Assembly: GCA_036897485.1 (NCBI GenBank)
Contig: JAYMTF010001331.1
Location: 1-24,155 of the forward strand
DNA length: 24,155 bases
Origin: Pelargonium nanum
Taxonomy: Eukaryota > Streptophyta > Magnoliopsida > Geraniales > Geraniaceae
Reading direction: 5' to 3'
Shown here: one piece after another, positions 1 to 13,300 of the stretch
Layout of the letters: each line of letters opens with the position of its first letter
How positions within the stretch are numbered: position 1 is the first letter of the stretch
Notes under the pieces: generated by a model
What the model saw: only the letters and a program-made list of their open reading frames with translations
Told to the model about the DNA's origin: nothing
Database searches by the model: none
Made by a program: the position numbers and the translations under genes

Positions 1-477
1 TGCCGGAACAAACCAAAGTTCAGGGACCGTGGCAGAATATTTTGGATAATTCAGGGACTAATACAGATATTTTACCAGTTTTTTTTCATTATCAACAAAG
101 GTTCAAACTTTCTTTCAAAAAAGAAAGAAAGGTTCAATCTTTAGTTTTTTTATGATCAAGAAAGGTTAAATCTTTAGTTTTTTTCACATTCTTAAGAAAA
201 TAAGAAACAAAAATAATATAATAATCAAACTGGACAGACATAATTTAGCAATTTTTTCTTCATAATCAAACTAAAAAGGCATACATAAGTAGAACTGAAA
301 CAGCCTACAATGGCCTTACAAAAGTGGGATAAAGCAACCAAGAACTAAGATAAAACAACCCAGTACTAAAACTGACATAGATAGATATAACCAAGAACTA
401 AGATAGAACAATAGATAGATATTTATATAGAGAGTCTATATCTTGAGCTGCAAAAGTAAATCACTCCATCAACACTC
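1..477. other. 3' flank of ubiquitin-L40 gene, AT-rich with short repeats
   Basis: No gene is seen. The part next to 478 is probably the 3' UTR of the minus-strand ubiquitin-L40 gene. Near the left edge two copies of a 24-25 base unit beginning ttcagggac lie at 19-43 and 50-73; such 'cagggac' phrases are common in plant transposon debris, but no element boundary is visible. A second pair of 27-base units (aagaaaggtt...ttagttttttt) lies at 125-151 and 158-184. GATA-rich simple sequence occurs around 380-420. Confidence 0.5.
125..184. repeat. Two-copy tandem repeat, 27-base unit
   Basis: Bases 125-151 and 158-184 share a 27-base unit differing at one position (ggttcaatc versus ggttaaatc), separated by six bases. 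A partial third copy (ggttcaaactttc) lies just upstream near 100-115. It lies downstream of the ubiquitin-L40 gene, and no function is suggested. Confidence 0.75.
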
Positions 478-1270
<793 letters not shown>

Positions 1271-1332
1271 TTACTGCTTTTAGCTCTGAAACCACAACTG
1301 TGAGGGACGATCAGAAGCGGTTGCAGAGGGTG

Positions 1333-1340
1333 TATTTATA
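1333..1340 (-). promoter_or_regulatory. TATA box of ubiquitin-L40 gene
   Basis: On the minus strand this reads TATAAATA, 72-79 bp upstream of the ATG at 1261. That spacing suits a TATA box plus a short 5' leader of about 40-50 bases. The call rests on sequence match and position only. Confidence 0.65.
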
Positions 1341-2703
1341 GTGCGTTTTGTGCGTGGTTACCAAGTTTCTGTGAGTTCGTACGAAACCAATTTCTTGCGT
1401 GTTACTCATGGGATTTGCATGGGCTGGGCTTTGATTTGGTTTGTCTTTTAGGAAAAAGGAATATTAAATTATAATTCAAATTCGTGTTTAAGGAAATTTG
1501 TACTATGGATAATTGAATTTAATTCAAATAACTCTAATTAAGTCGAGACAATGCAGCAAGAATCCTAACTTTAAACACCCCTAAAAAAAAAGAATTCTAA
1601 CTTTAAACACAATTAAAATCCTAATATGGGGCAATGTCCAAAACTTGCCAGCCTAGAGACCAACACAAACTCAATTGCTACCAATTTGGGAAATGATATC
1701 CGATAAAACTCAAACAAAAATTTAAGTTAATTCAGATTCAGCTGAATTTAACATTCTGTTTTATATTAGGTCATGTTTACATCTATTAGTAAGATTAGGC
1801 ATCAGTCCAAGACCGGACCGAATTCCTCACAAAATATTGGTTGGAGTATAAATATCGATTATAATCGGTACCAGAATTGAACTGATCATGAATGGTTTGT
1901 ATGAGATATGATCGAATGGACTAATCTCATTTTTATTTTTATAAGATACTTTTAAAGAGACAAGATATACATCTGACTTACAAGAGCAACGAAACTGTTT
2001 TCTTACTAACATTCTTAGTTTGTATGGGACCCAGAAAATCCCACGGGACCGAGAAAATCACACAAGAGTTCAGGTTGCCCATATAAAGACTTGTTACACT
2101 TTAATTAGGACGTCCCGAACTTGATTTGATTGACCTCGATTGACCTCAATTTTATGTATAAATGCTTGCATACTCAAACGTTAGTAATTAAGTCAACCAA
2201 CTCACCTTTAGTCTGATTGTTATCTTATTTAATCCATCTTTTATAGATGAACATTAATGGTGAGAAATGTCGCATGCATATATGATTCTGCACTTGTTAA
2301 CATAAGATCATGTTTTTAATTACAAATACTTATCCTAGTTACAATTGTATGGCTGAAAACCTAAATTCTTGCCAAAATTAGGGTAAAGATGTAAAGTATG
2401 AACATAGAAGCCGACTGTTGAAAAGAGAGCCAACCTCTTCAATATAAACATCAAGATGTATTGAAATGATTAAGGGGAGAGCAAAACAAATCAGAATAAA
2501 GCATCAGAATTGATTGAAAGTCTGATTTCTCAAATATTAGGAGCCTGCCTACAAATATAACAGGTTTATGGTATACTTCCCGAAACTGACATACAAAACA
2601 TAAATCAAACTACAAAATTTGTCCCATACAGTAAAAAGAAACAGACTTGCATCCACAATATAAATATAATTCCCAGAAACCCGATCGGTACAGGACACGG
2701 GAA
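1341..2703. other. Intergenic region between RPS14 3' end and ubiquitin-L40 promoter
   Basis: No coding gene is supported; the open frames here are short and lack any family resemblance. Small direct repeats are present: aatcctaactttaaacac at about 1561-1578 with a one-base variant near 1595, and a 19-base tandem pair (gggacc.gagaaaatc) at 2026-2063. The right part, about 2400-2703, is probably the RPS14 3' UTR and downstream sequence. Nothing else is recognisable. Confidence 0.5.
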
Positions 2704-4876
<2,173 letters not shown>

Positions 4877-4980
4877 GGCTGCCGAGCAAGAAGAGAGTGA
4901 GCACCGAGCACGAAGTTAAGTTTTGAAAGCTCCGTCGACTGTAAGTGGCAATGGTATAACAGATGAAGTTTATCGCGGCA

Positions 4981-4997
4981 ATTTATAGCTAGGGTTT
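4981..4997 (-). promoter_or_regulatory. TATA box and telo-box of RPS14
   Basis: On the minus strand AAACCCTA (telo-box, 4990-4997) is followed immediately by CTATAAAT (4981-4988), about 105-120 bp upstream of the ATG. The telo-box is a known element of plant ribosomal protein and translation-factor promoters, active in dividing tissue. Assignment is by motif and position. Confidence 0.65.
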
Positions 4998-4999
4998 CA

Positions 5000-6349
5000 T
5001 GTCCAGCAGCCTTCACTAAATTACTTCCGTACCCTCGCAATTTTTATTTTTATTTTTTTTGCCCCCTCCCTAGACCATATAATATACTAGTTTATTTTTT
5101 GGGGTGTGGTAGATGCCTAGATGGTTGTTTTAAGTTACTCATTTTCTTTTAAAAGTATAAACTTATTAGCCATTTTGGGATTTTAACAAAAGGTCAAGAT
5201 ATTGCCAAAAATATTTGTGGATGGTGATAAGGAGATGACTTTTGTGCTTTGATTCATTATTTGTATCCCGACTCAGGGGCTACTATTATCAAAATGTTTT
5301 AAAAAAGGCATATCTTGACGTAAATTTGCTTTTAATATAAAAGATCGAATGATAAAAACGAGAATTTCATCCTATTTATCTTTTCAAGAGAATCAACTTG
5401 TTTATAAATTATAAAATGAGTGTAAATGAAAATGATGGTTCTATTTCAACCATCACCAATGGAATCTCATTCTCAATGTTAATTCTCATATTCAAATAAA
5501 AATGTTAATCTAAATACTATTCTTTTTCATTATATATCTACCTTGTACTCCACTCATTTCAAACTAATTGTGTTAATTTGATTATACAAAAAAATCAAGA
5601 AAAAATTAGTTATTGTTGTATACTTTACACTTATTCGAATCACTTTAAAAGTTTAAAAACCGAAGCATGATGGGCCAAGCGGTTTAAACGCTTTGAATTT
5701 CCTTTAAGGTCGCGCTCGAGTCTCCTTGCCGACGGTATACGTAGGGTTATGAGTTAAAAGGGAAAAACTACTCATACTGTGTAGCTCAACTGATAAAAAA
5801 AAAAAAGTCTTGATAGGAAGTGATGGTTTGCTATGTTATTGAGTTATTCACATTTATAGAGAGGGTAATGGAGGTGATCCACTTGTTTAAGAGCTGGGCT
5901 GGGTCTAATTAAACAAGTAACATACTCGTTAAACGTAGGCTGAGCCTAACAAAGTAACAGCTACAGTGCTCAATTAAATATGGCATCTACACTCCAAGTC
6001 ACAACCAATGGTCATGGATACAAAGAAAAAAATCAAGAAGCTGAGGTTGAAAACTGAAAAGCAATAGGATAAAAAAGTGAATATGAAATCTTGCTCAATT
6101 TGGATCTTAATCAGTAACAACATCACAAAGTATATTAATAAGAAACTAACTTTTCAACTATACTTTCTTCCTCCAAAGATTATCAAGTTCCGAGCACCTT
6201 CATGCCAAAAAAAATAAGATTCATTGTTCCTGGTAACAATTAGGATAGTAACATGTATATTCATGCTTTAATGCGACGATTTTATTAACTCCTTTTTTTT
6301 CCCTCCTTCGAGGGTTTCGGTAAAACCCAATCACAGACTATATAGAAGA
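5000..6349. other. Intergenic region between ABHD11-like gene and RPS14 promoter
   Basis: No gene is supported. The stretch is AT-rich. It holds a Stowaway-like half end (tactccactcatttcaaac, about 5546-5565) without a clear partner, and a tRNA-like SINE remnant at about 5668-5806. The right portion, about 6200-6349, is probably the 3' UTR of the ABHD11-like gene. Confidence 0.5.
5668..5806 (+). mobile_element. tRNA-derived SINE-like remnant
   Basis: The stretch starts with gggccaagcggtttaaacgc, similar to a tRNA A-box region. About 35 bases later comes ggtcgcgctcgagtctcc, similar to a B-box (GGTTCGAGTCC). It ends near 5794-5806 in a run of A residues. Internal pol III-like boxes plus an A-tail fit a short interspersed element. 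No target-site duplication was identified, so the borders are approximate. Confidence 0.4.
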
Positions 6350-9300
6350 TTACACAGAGGCAAGTTTGGGTGCCAGGATGTCAAGAAGTCCCTTTGGATT
6401 GTCCACATGAACCCAATGGCCTGAGTTGGGAAGAACATGGACTGAAACCTTACCGACAGATGCATCTCCTCCGCGACTAGCAACGCTTTCAAGCCGTTCT
6501 ATAACATCTGAGTTCCATCTGTCACTGTTCTCAGCCCGCACAATTGCTATCTCCATCCCCTTTGGTGGGTTCTCCAACAGTGACCAATAAGATAACTCCC
6601 TAGAAAATTTTACAAGTCATGAACTCTAAAATCAGTGATTTGATTATCAAGCACACATTGATGAACCGCATAACTATTTCACAACAGAAGGGGACTTCTT
6701 TTGAAAGGAATTCTGAACATGCAAATTGGAATTCACATTATTTTGCAATGAAAACTATAAATAAACAAATGAATAAAAAAAAACTACTGAATGTAAGTGA
6801 ATTGGAACAAAGTTGGGTGACTTAGATATTACCTATAAGAATTGAACATCTGCACAGCACCTTCAAGATTAAAAGCCCAAGTCTCGTGATCTCCAGATTT
6901 CTTGAGGTTGGTGCCTATCCATTCTGACAATGACTTTGAGAATCCAAGTTCAATCATGTGGTTGACAAGCCACCTGAAATCCGGAACACGATTTATTAGA
7001 ATAAACTTAACATATGATTAATTCAAAAGCCAATAAACTGAGAGTTATGGGCCAAGTTGAATCATGAATGTCGCTCTAGCAGCTTAATCTAAACAAAAGT
7101 GGCCAAGAAACAATACATTATGACTGTCACAACATTTTATTATTCTCCATCTAAACCTTTCGCAAACTTCCATGTTGATTTCACAATTTAGTTTTGACTA
7201 TTAACCTGAAGTTAGGATTCTATGTTCTATTTGCCAGGCTACTGGAAAAGGAGTATACCTTGCTTAGTGTATTTTAGAGATAGAGGAGCAGTTTTTAAGT
7301 TTCAACAACATTCAAATACTGATAAAATGACATATTGCAAAATCCATAGTAAACAGATAGCTTGAGCATATACCTCTTCTGTAAAGTTCGTAGAATTGGC
7401 CTCAATGCCATATTTCATACCTCATTTGCAATCCTTTTGAACAAAAGATAATAATAACACCAGAAACTAACTCAATTCAAATCCGCATTTGGATTCACTA
7501 ACACAGATCATAATTAGCCCATTTCATGCATGCAGACAAAAAATAGAGCATAACCCAAAGGATAAAGATGTTTACTTCCGTGATGGGATTGATGGAGGTA
7601 AGCCCTGCAAGGTCTTTAAGACTTTCTCTACTTCTCCATCGCTGTTTTCAGGGATCACTTCTCCAGGAACAGAGTCAAGGACCCATAGCTGTTCTGCATC
7701 AGGTGAAAAAGCAATGCTCTCATGTGCAGTTGAATTAACTTGTCAAATCAATCATCAGATAATCAACATATACTGAGCTGAAAAAGTTATCAATGAGTAG
7801 AAATGCATCTCTTAAAGATAACCACAAATTCCACCAGTAGTTAAGGCATGATAACTAATACTAGAAAAAGATGCTCGATTAATGAACAATTACACAGTCT
7901 TCTAGATAAATCATCTTCACCATGCAAACAAGAAACAAAAATAAAAGTTAGATATGTAGCATTAAGCTACAAAACAATGTATGCACAAGCACATGCATCC
8001 ATTCATGATCATATACAAGCTTAGAGACATATATTCATGTCTACTTTTTAACATAAAGTTCATGGGCATTCTGCAAAAGAAATTTTGATCTTTCCAACCT
8101 GTGACCATCTAAATTCTTTAGGAGGTTATCCTTCTGTTTTTAAATGGATAAAATTTACCCTGCATTCCTTATTGGTTTTTAAATCAGAAATTTTTTGTAA
8201 GCTGATAAATCAGAAAAGTTTTGTAAGCTGCAAAATAAATTTCAATCTTCAGTTTCCTGCATTTAGCCATCGTAACTAGCAAGGGGTGGAACTAGTAGCT
8301 TGGCACACAGCCACACACATTTAACATTCCAAAAGGAAAGTCGAATCAAACATTAACATAACAGGATTCAAGTATTCAACACAATAAAACCAAATGACAA
8401 TGGAGCATTCCTTTTCAATGAGTGGACTAGCAAATCTCACACACTCGAAAAAAGAAAAAGAAGAGCAGCAGAAGTCTTACTGCATTACAAACTCTCTATA
8501 TCAAAAGTTCGGAAGGGTGATGTTAAAGATTAAAGTTTACCTATTGAAGAAGCTATAGTATGCAACCTATCATTTTCTTATACATTGGTACTACATAGTG
8601 GTGCACACTAAATCATGCAGGCCAGAAGTTAAATAAAGCTACCAACTGCCATCTTACAAAGCAATGAGCACAACACACCCATCTTTTCCACCAAAGTTAC
8701 TTTTTTTTTACAATCTAAAGAACAAAAGAATTACACAATTTATAATCCAACAAACCTCTAATCATGTTTAGCACGACTCTCAACATAATGATAGTAGATA
8801 CAACATAGCTAGCAATAGATTATTACATTTCTAGAAATGGATTAATTTAACATGATGAAAGCTGATTTAGCCATCAGTCTCAAATTAGTGAGTAGTGACA
8901 AATGACAAGTACCTGTTTCGGCAAAGCAACCGATTTACCATAGTCACCACGAGCACAACTCTCCGCAAATTGAAGCGCCACCTTACCACCCATGGAGTGG
9001 CCGATCACAACATCCGGCCAAGCCCAACCTTCAGACCTCACCAAATCAGCCAAATCTTTGGCAGCATGCACCAGGTCATGAGGTGGACCTAGACCCTCAG
9101 TCTCAGCTGACCTTCCATGGTTCCTCAGATCAACAAGAACCATCCTCATCTCTACGTACACAATAAATTCAAATACAAAAATCGTAAATTACACAAATCA
9201 GTCAATAATATTTTTCCCGGCAACCAAACAGAAAGTAGATTAGAGTATGAGGTGATACCGGACGATGAAGATTGAGAGAGAGTGGAAGCTAAATTCCGAG

Positions 9301-9505
9301 CGAAGGATCTCCAATTACGAGCAGATCCGAGGAGGCCATGGAGAACAAATGCTGTTGACTTGTATGGCTTTTCACTGGAAGCTCGGACCTCTTCGTACGC
9401 TAGGGTTCCGAGCAACCTCGTGCTGAGAGGGAAGACACGACTCGGTGAGTTCAGGAACCGAGTCAGGAGTTGCAGACCCAGTTTATTCCTCAAGCTTCTC
9501 GCCAT
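6350..9505 (-). CDS. ABHD11: ABHD11-like alpha/beta hydrolase, probably mitochondrial
   Basis: A serine hydrolase of the alpha/beta-hydrolase fold. Five exons, 9259-9505, 8913-9151, 7576-7688, 6833-6973 and 6350-6599, splice in frame to 329 residues. The oxyanion motif HGLLGSARNW begins at residue 56, the nucleophile elbow GHSMGG is at 133-138 (Ser135), and the catalytic His lies in SGHWVH (His308). The LWVLDSVPG and LPPSIPSRKW blocks are typical of the ABHD11 group. Residues 1-40 (starting MARSLRNKLGLQLLTRF) are rich in Arg, Leu and Ser with no acidic residue before Glu38, consistent with a mitochondrial presequence. In animals ABHD11 is a mitochondrial hydrolase that protects 2-oxoglutarate dehydrogenase lipoylation; a similar role in plants is inference. 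Intron 2 is 1.2 kb. The promoter lacks a clear TATA box and lies beside a tRNA gene. Confidence 0.92.
8181..8232. repeat. 26-base tandem duplication in ABHD11 intron 2
   Basis: Two adjacent 26-base units start aaatcagaaa and run through ttgtaagctg. They lie at 8181-8206 and 8207-8232 with three or four differences. This is a local duplication inside an intron, with no further meaning visible. Confidence 0.8.
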
Positions 9506-9595
9506 TGAAGTTTTGCTCTCCCGAGTCGCGGATGTTTCACTTTTATCAATCCCTCGGATTTTCTGCGTGAATCAAACGTTGAAGAAGGAAAGCGG

Positions 9596-9694
9596 ACGAC
9601 GCCGTATTACAATTCACAATCAAAAGGAGCGAAAATGACCAAATACGACGTCGTGTTTCTGCGTGAATCAAAGGAGACCGAACGACGCCGTATT
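9596..9694. promoter_or_regulatory. Three ACGACGYCGT motifs in ABHD11 5' flank
   Basis: ACGACGCCGT occurs at 9596-9605 and 9682-9691, and the perfect palindrome ACGACGTCGT at 9645-9654. All are 90-190 bp upstream of the ATG at 9505, in a promoter without a visible TATA box. A symmetric motif at regular 37-49 base spacing is a candidate transcription-factor or core-promoter site. The binding protein is unknown. Confidence 0.45.
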
Positions 9695-9709
9695 GAAATC
9701 AAATGGGTC

Positions 9710-9714
9710 AAAAA
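9710..9714 (-). terminator. RNA polymerase III terminator of tRNA-Leu
   Basis: Five T residues on the minus strand directly follow the discriminator base of the tRNA, the standard pol III stop. Confidence 0.85.

Positions 9715-9794
<80 letters not shown>
9715..9794 (-). tRNA. tRNA-Leu (anticodon UAG)
   Basis: A nuclear cytosolic tRNA-Leu decoding CUN codons, mainly CUA. The minus strand folds into a complete cloverleaf. The seven-pair acceptor stem is GACAGTT with AGCTGTC (one G-U). The D-arm contains TGGCCGAGTGG (A box, 9777-9787). The anticodon stem CCAGA/TCTGG encloses loop TTTAGGC with anticodon TAG. There is a class II variable arm (TCCGAAAGG region) and a T-arm with GGTTCAAATCC (B box, 9726-9736). 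The discriminator A is at 9715. There is no intron. The long variable arm is as expected for Leu. It lies 210 bp upstream of the ABHD11-like start, on the same strand. Confidence 0.98.
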
Positions 9795-10394
9795 ACATGC
9801 TTTGAATACTACAATTGTGTGTATTGATCTCTTCTTGTTGAGAGAGGTTATTGAATATTGAATTGGACTCATAAGTTATGGATTTAGCTTTTTTGTTTTC
9901 AATATTTGGGTGCAACATGAAAACTATTAAATCAGTTTAAAAGTTATAAATATGTTGGAGAGTTACTTAATATAGCTTGTTTGGTAGCTCTACTTCAATC
10001 TTTATATAATTGTCACGTAAGAGTGTGTAATTTTGACAAGTTTAGATTAAGAGAAACCATCTACATGGGTATGCATTTAGGTTTTGCAATTTATTTTATG
10101 TTAAATTTGTTATTTATTCATTTTTCATGTTAGTGTTTTGATGTTAAATGTCTAAGGAAAGTGGCATTAAGTTTAGAACAGATGGAGTAGTATAACATTT
10201 AACTAGACTACATATTACATTACAACTCAATAGATTCATTACAAGATGCACTATAATTAACATCTACATCTATCAACAATCAAATTAATGATACCATGCC
10301 AAATGAGATCACACTAAACAGCTGGCCAGTTTTATCTAAACACACTTCCTTGTTAAATTACATGAACTAATGGTCACATTTATTTCTAATGTTC
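9795..10394. other. Intergenic region between fusion gene 3' end and tRNA-Leu
   Basis: No gene is seen. The right part next to 10395 is probably the 3' UTR of the oxidoreductase-hydrolase gene. A probable MITE occupies the middle (9993-10187). The rest is AT-rich without recognisable signals. Confidence 0.5.
9993..10187. mobile_element. Stowaway-like MITE, degraded
   Basis: The left end is TA|CTTCAATC and the right end, in reverse complement, is TA|CTCCATCTG. Further inside, ATAATTGTCACGTAAG on the left parallels CTTAATGCCACTTTCC on the right arm. The length is about 195 bp with TA on both sides. The ends resemble the Stowaway terminal sequence, but the copies are well diverged. Confidence 0.4.
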
Positions 10395-13300
10395 CTATAA
10401 TAGTGATAAAGACACTGAGAAAAGCATACCAAACACCAACAAAAGCAACCAGAGAGTCATCAAAGAGAAGACCCAACTCCCAGATCCTCTATAAGCTGCT
10501 TCATATGGATCAGCACACCAATCCAAGGCCTCTGAACTGTACTTCCTTCCATTGCCGCTCACAACTGCATTTCCTTCTTGTTCTGCTAATCTTATGTGAG
10601 ACAATATGTGAGGGAAAACTTTCTTGCAAGACTCTTCTCCTATCAATAAATCTGAATGCCCAAAACCCTCCACAACCACCCTTTCATGCCTGTACCAAGG
10701 TTGATGCAACTTCATGTACTTGTTGGCCAGGAAAGATGTCTCTGGAGTCACAAGCAGGGTCCGTCCGCCAGAGATATAAAGCGTTGGGAGTGCCATTCTC
10801 TCTGGATGGATTAGATACGAGTTGTTTCCTTTGCTGTCTACAATGAAACCGGAGTTGCAGATCTTCCTGAGGTGAGGAAAAGCTGCCATGGGAAGCTTGG
10901 TCGTGCTTTGTTTGTTTAACCAGTCGTGGATGGTGGGGGTTATGTTTTCATGCCAGAATGTGTTTCCAAATATGCCAGAAAAGACCTCACATTCTTTGCA
11001 GGTGCATCTCTCATACCGTGGTATGAAACAGGCTATTGATTTTAGGATCCGGTGCCTTGAAGAGACCTTTGATGCGTCTAAAAGTGGCAGAGATCTGTTT
11101 TTGCCGAGTATTGCCATTGATATCTGCAAGTTGAATTGGACAAAAAGAACTTTCAGGCTAAACTAGTGTTGAAGCACATTGCTTGTTTCATGTTAGCTGA
11201 AAATATCTCAGAAACCCTCGAATTTAAAGTGATGAGAATCAAAGAAAGCTCACAGGGATGAGGGGAAGCCACATTTTGACTCTGCTCAAAGCACACAGCT
11301 TAAAGAACATTGATGAGTTGGTACAAGACAAAGAAGCTATATGGACTGCAGAGATGTGCCCTCCCAAAAGAGCTATGTGGATGGCCAAGCCTCCTACGCA
11401 GTGTGCAATGACATGAACCTTTGTTGAGGGACCATGCAGCTCGAGAATCTTATTGATTACTGCAAAAGAAGAAAATTGGGGAAATGTTAAAACATAGACA
11501 ATCCGATATCTTCTGCACTAAGGCCGAGTTTTTTTGTATTGCTCACTAACCAAGAGGGATATCAAATTTTCCGATATCTTCAATAGTGAAGTTGTTGGAA
11601 GGGTTCAGAGGATGCAATCTTGGCTGCAGTAGCCATGTTTCGTGCCCTTCGTCCAATAAAGTTCTGACCAAATCATTTGGTTCAGTTGGCAGCCAATAAC
11701 TCTCAGTAGAATGCCCATTGAGAAGGAGAACTGGATAAGGATGTTTATCTTGTTCAACTGTCAAGGGATTTTGGATGCACTTCCACTGCCGGCAACTGAT
11801 GACACACCCGTCTCCTGGATAAAACAGAGAAAGCATTAGATATTAAACGAAAACCTGTCCATGCGTAACGATTTTTTATTTTTTTTTACATAAGTGCATT
11901 AATTGCAGTGCAAGCTGTTATATGAATTTGAATGTATGAATACCGGTTCTAATTTCATGAAGTTTGCTGTTCGGATAAGGTTTAGCATAAGAATTTGGAG
12001 TGAAGTCTTTGTGACTCCCTCTTGGCATCCGCAAGATATAGGTTCTCAGTAAAGTCTGCGAGAGAACACAAATGAACCTCCCTCGAACGTTCCCTTCAAA
12101 GCTTATCATAGTCTTCAAAAGCTCTATGAGAGAAACTCTTAGCTGCCCTTTCAAATCCACCATTTCACCCATTGAACTGTTCTTGGCAAGTTTTTTTAAT
12201 GTCACATGCAGTGTTGTTGTCTCCCTCCAAGCATGTAATGCAAAGAGATAAGGATTCATTATCTTTCTTCCCTCAAGAACATATCTGCATGAAATTGATC
12301 TTTGTCATCCTAAAAAATGTATGAAGTCGAAAAAGAATTTAAGATTCAAACTTCCTATCATACCTTGAACCAGAAGAAGCAGCAAGCAGAAGACGGTAGT
12401 GCATATACTGGGTGTAAGGAGTTCTGGAATTTATTTCACAGAGATTTACTTCCCCATCTATAACCTGTAATTTCTCCTTCTCAATCGCCCGAAATTCAAC
12501 ATATCCACCAACTTTTCCTCTTAAAAGTGGATGAGGATCACCGATAACCCAATTCATTTCATCCAACCTCTTCCGATTCTGATCATTCATCTTCATTTTG
12601 AGATAAGCTGTGCACGGCATACCTCCCATTTGCCCCCTCATGGTTTCCTTGAAAACAACTGTTGACTCCTGACCACTTTCTAAATTCTTCCCAGTTGAGT
12701 TTTGATCAACAGATTTAAAGACAGAATCTATATATTTGTCGCTCTTGTACCTAAGAACATCCTGAACAAGGTGCTTACTTACATGCTCAGCTGCAGTTGC
12801 TATAGTGAGAGATGGGTTTATGCCAATGGAACAAGGGATCAAAGAAGCATCACACACATACAGGCCCGGGTGCACTGTATTAGGAGTCGTTGGGTCAAAA
12901 ACTTGGCCATTAGGGTTACAAACTCCTTTTGAAAGGTCATGTGATGCATTGCACCCACCTAAATGATGCACTGATGTGCTTCTATACCTTGACATGAAGA
13001 GAACTCCTCCTAGTTTCTTAGTAAGCTTTTGAAAGGCTTCAACTTTCCGTGGGAGTAAAGGATCAGAGGGCGGACAAAAGCATATTTTATCCTCTTTGAA
13101 TGTGATTTTTCCATCACTCTCATCACGACCCATTACATTGAAAACCATTGCTTGGCTAAATTTCAATCTAAGAAAATGTTTTAGCTTGTCCACAACCCCA
13201 TGAAAGAACCAACAGCCACTTGGCCATCCATAGGTTGTAATCCCTTTAAATAACATGTAAGGATAAGCTGTTGGAAGTACAGCACTCTGTGCCAACAGAA

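Larger units (their letters stand above)
9561..9719. repeat. Duplicated promoter segment upstream of ABHD11-like gene
   Basis: The sequence ttctgcgtgaatcaaa followed by acgacgccgtatt occurs twice, beginning at 9561 and 9657. Each copy continues to a similar 3' part (caaa...aaatgac). The right copy runs into the 3' end of the tRNA gene. The copies are diverged by small indels. A third related palindrome, acgacgtcgt, sits between them at 9645-9654. The block is the 5' flank of the ABHD11-like gene, so duplication may have doubled regulatory motifs. Confidence 0.7.

Noticed and set aside
9282..9638. Plus-strand open frame of 118 codons over the ABHD11 first exon
   Set aside because: It is the antisense shadow of a well-supported exon and promoter and has no family resemblance.
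10370..10846. Plus-strand open frame of 158 codons
   Set aside because: It lies opposite the last exon of the oxidoreductase-hydrolase gene, whose coding sequence is clearly conserved.
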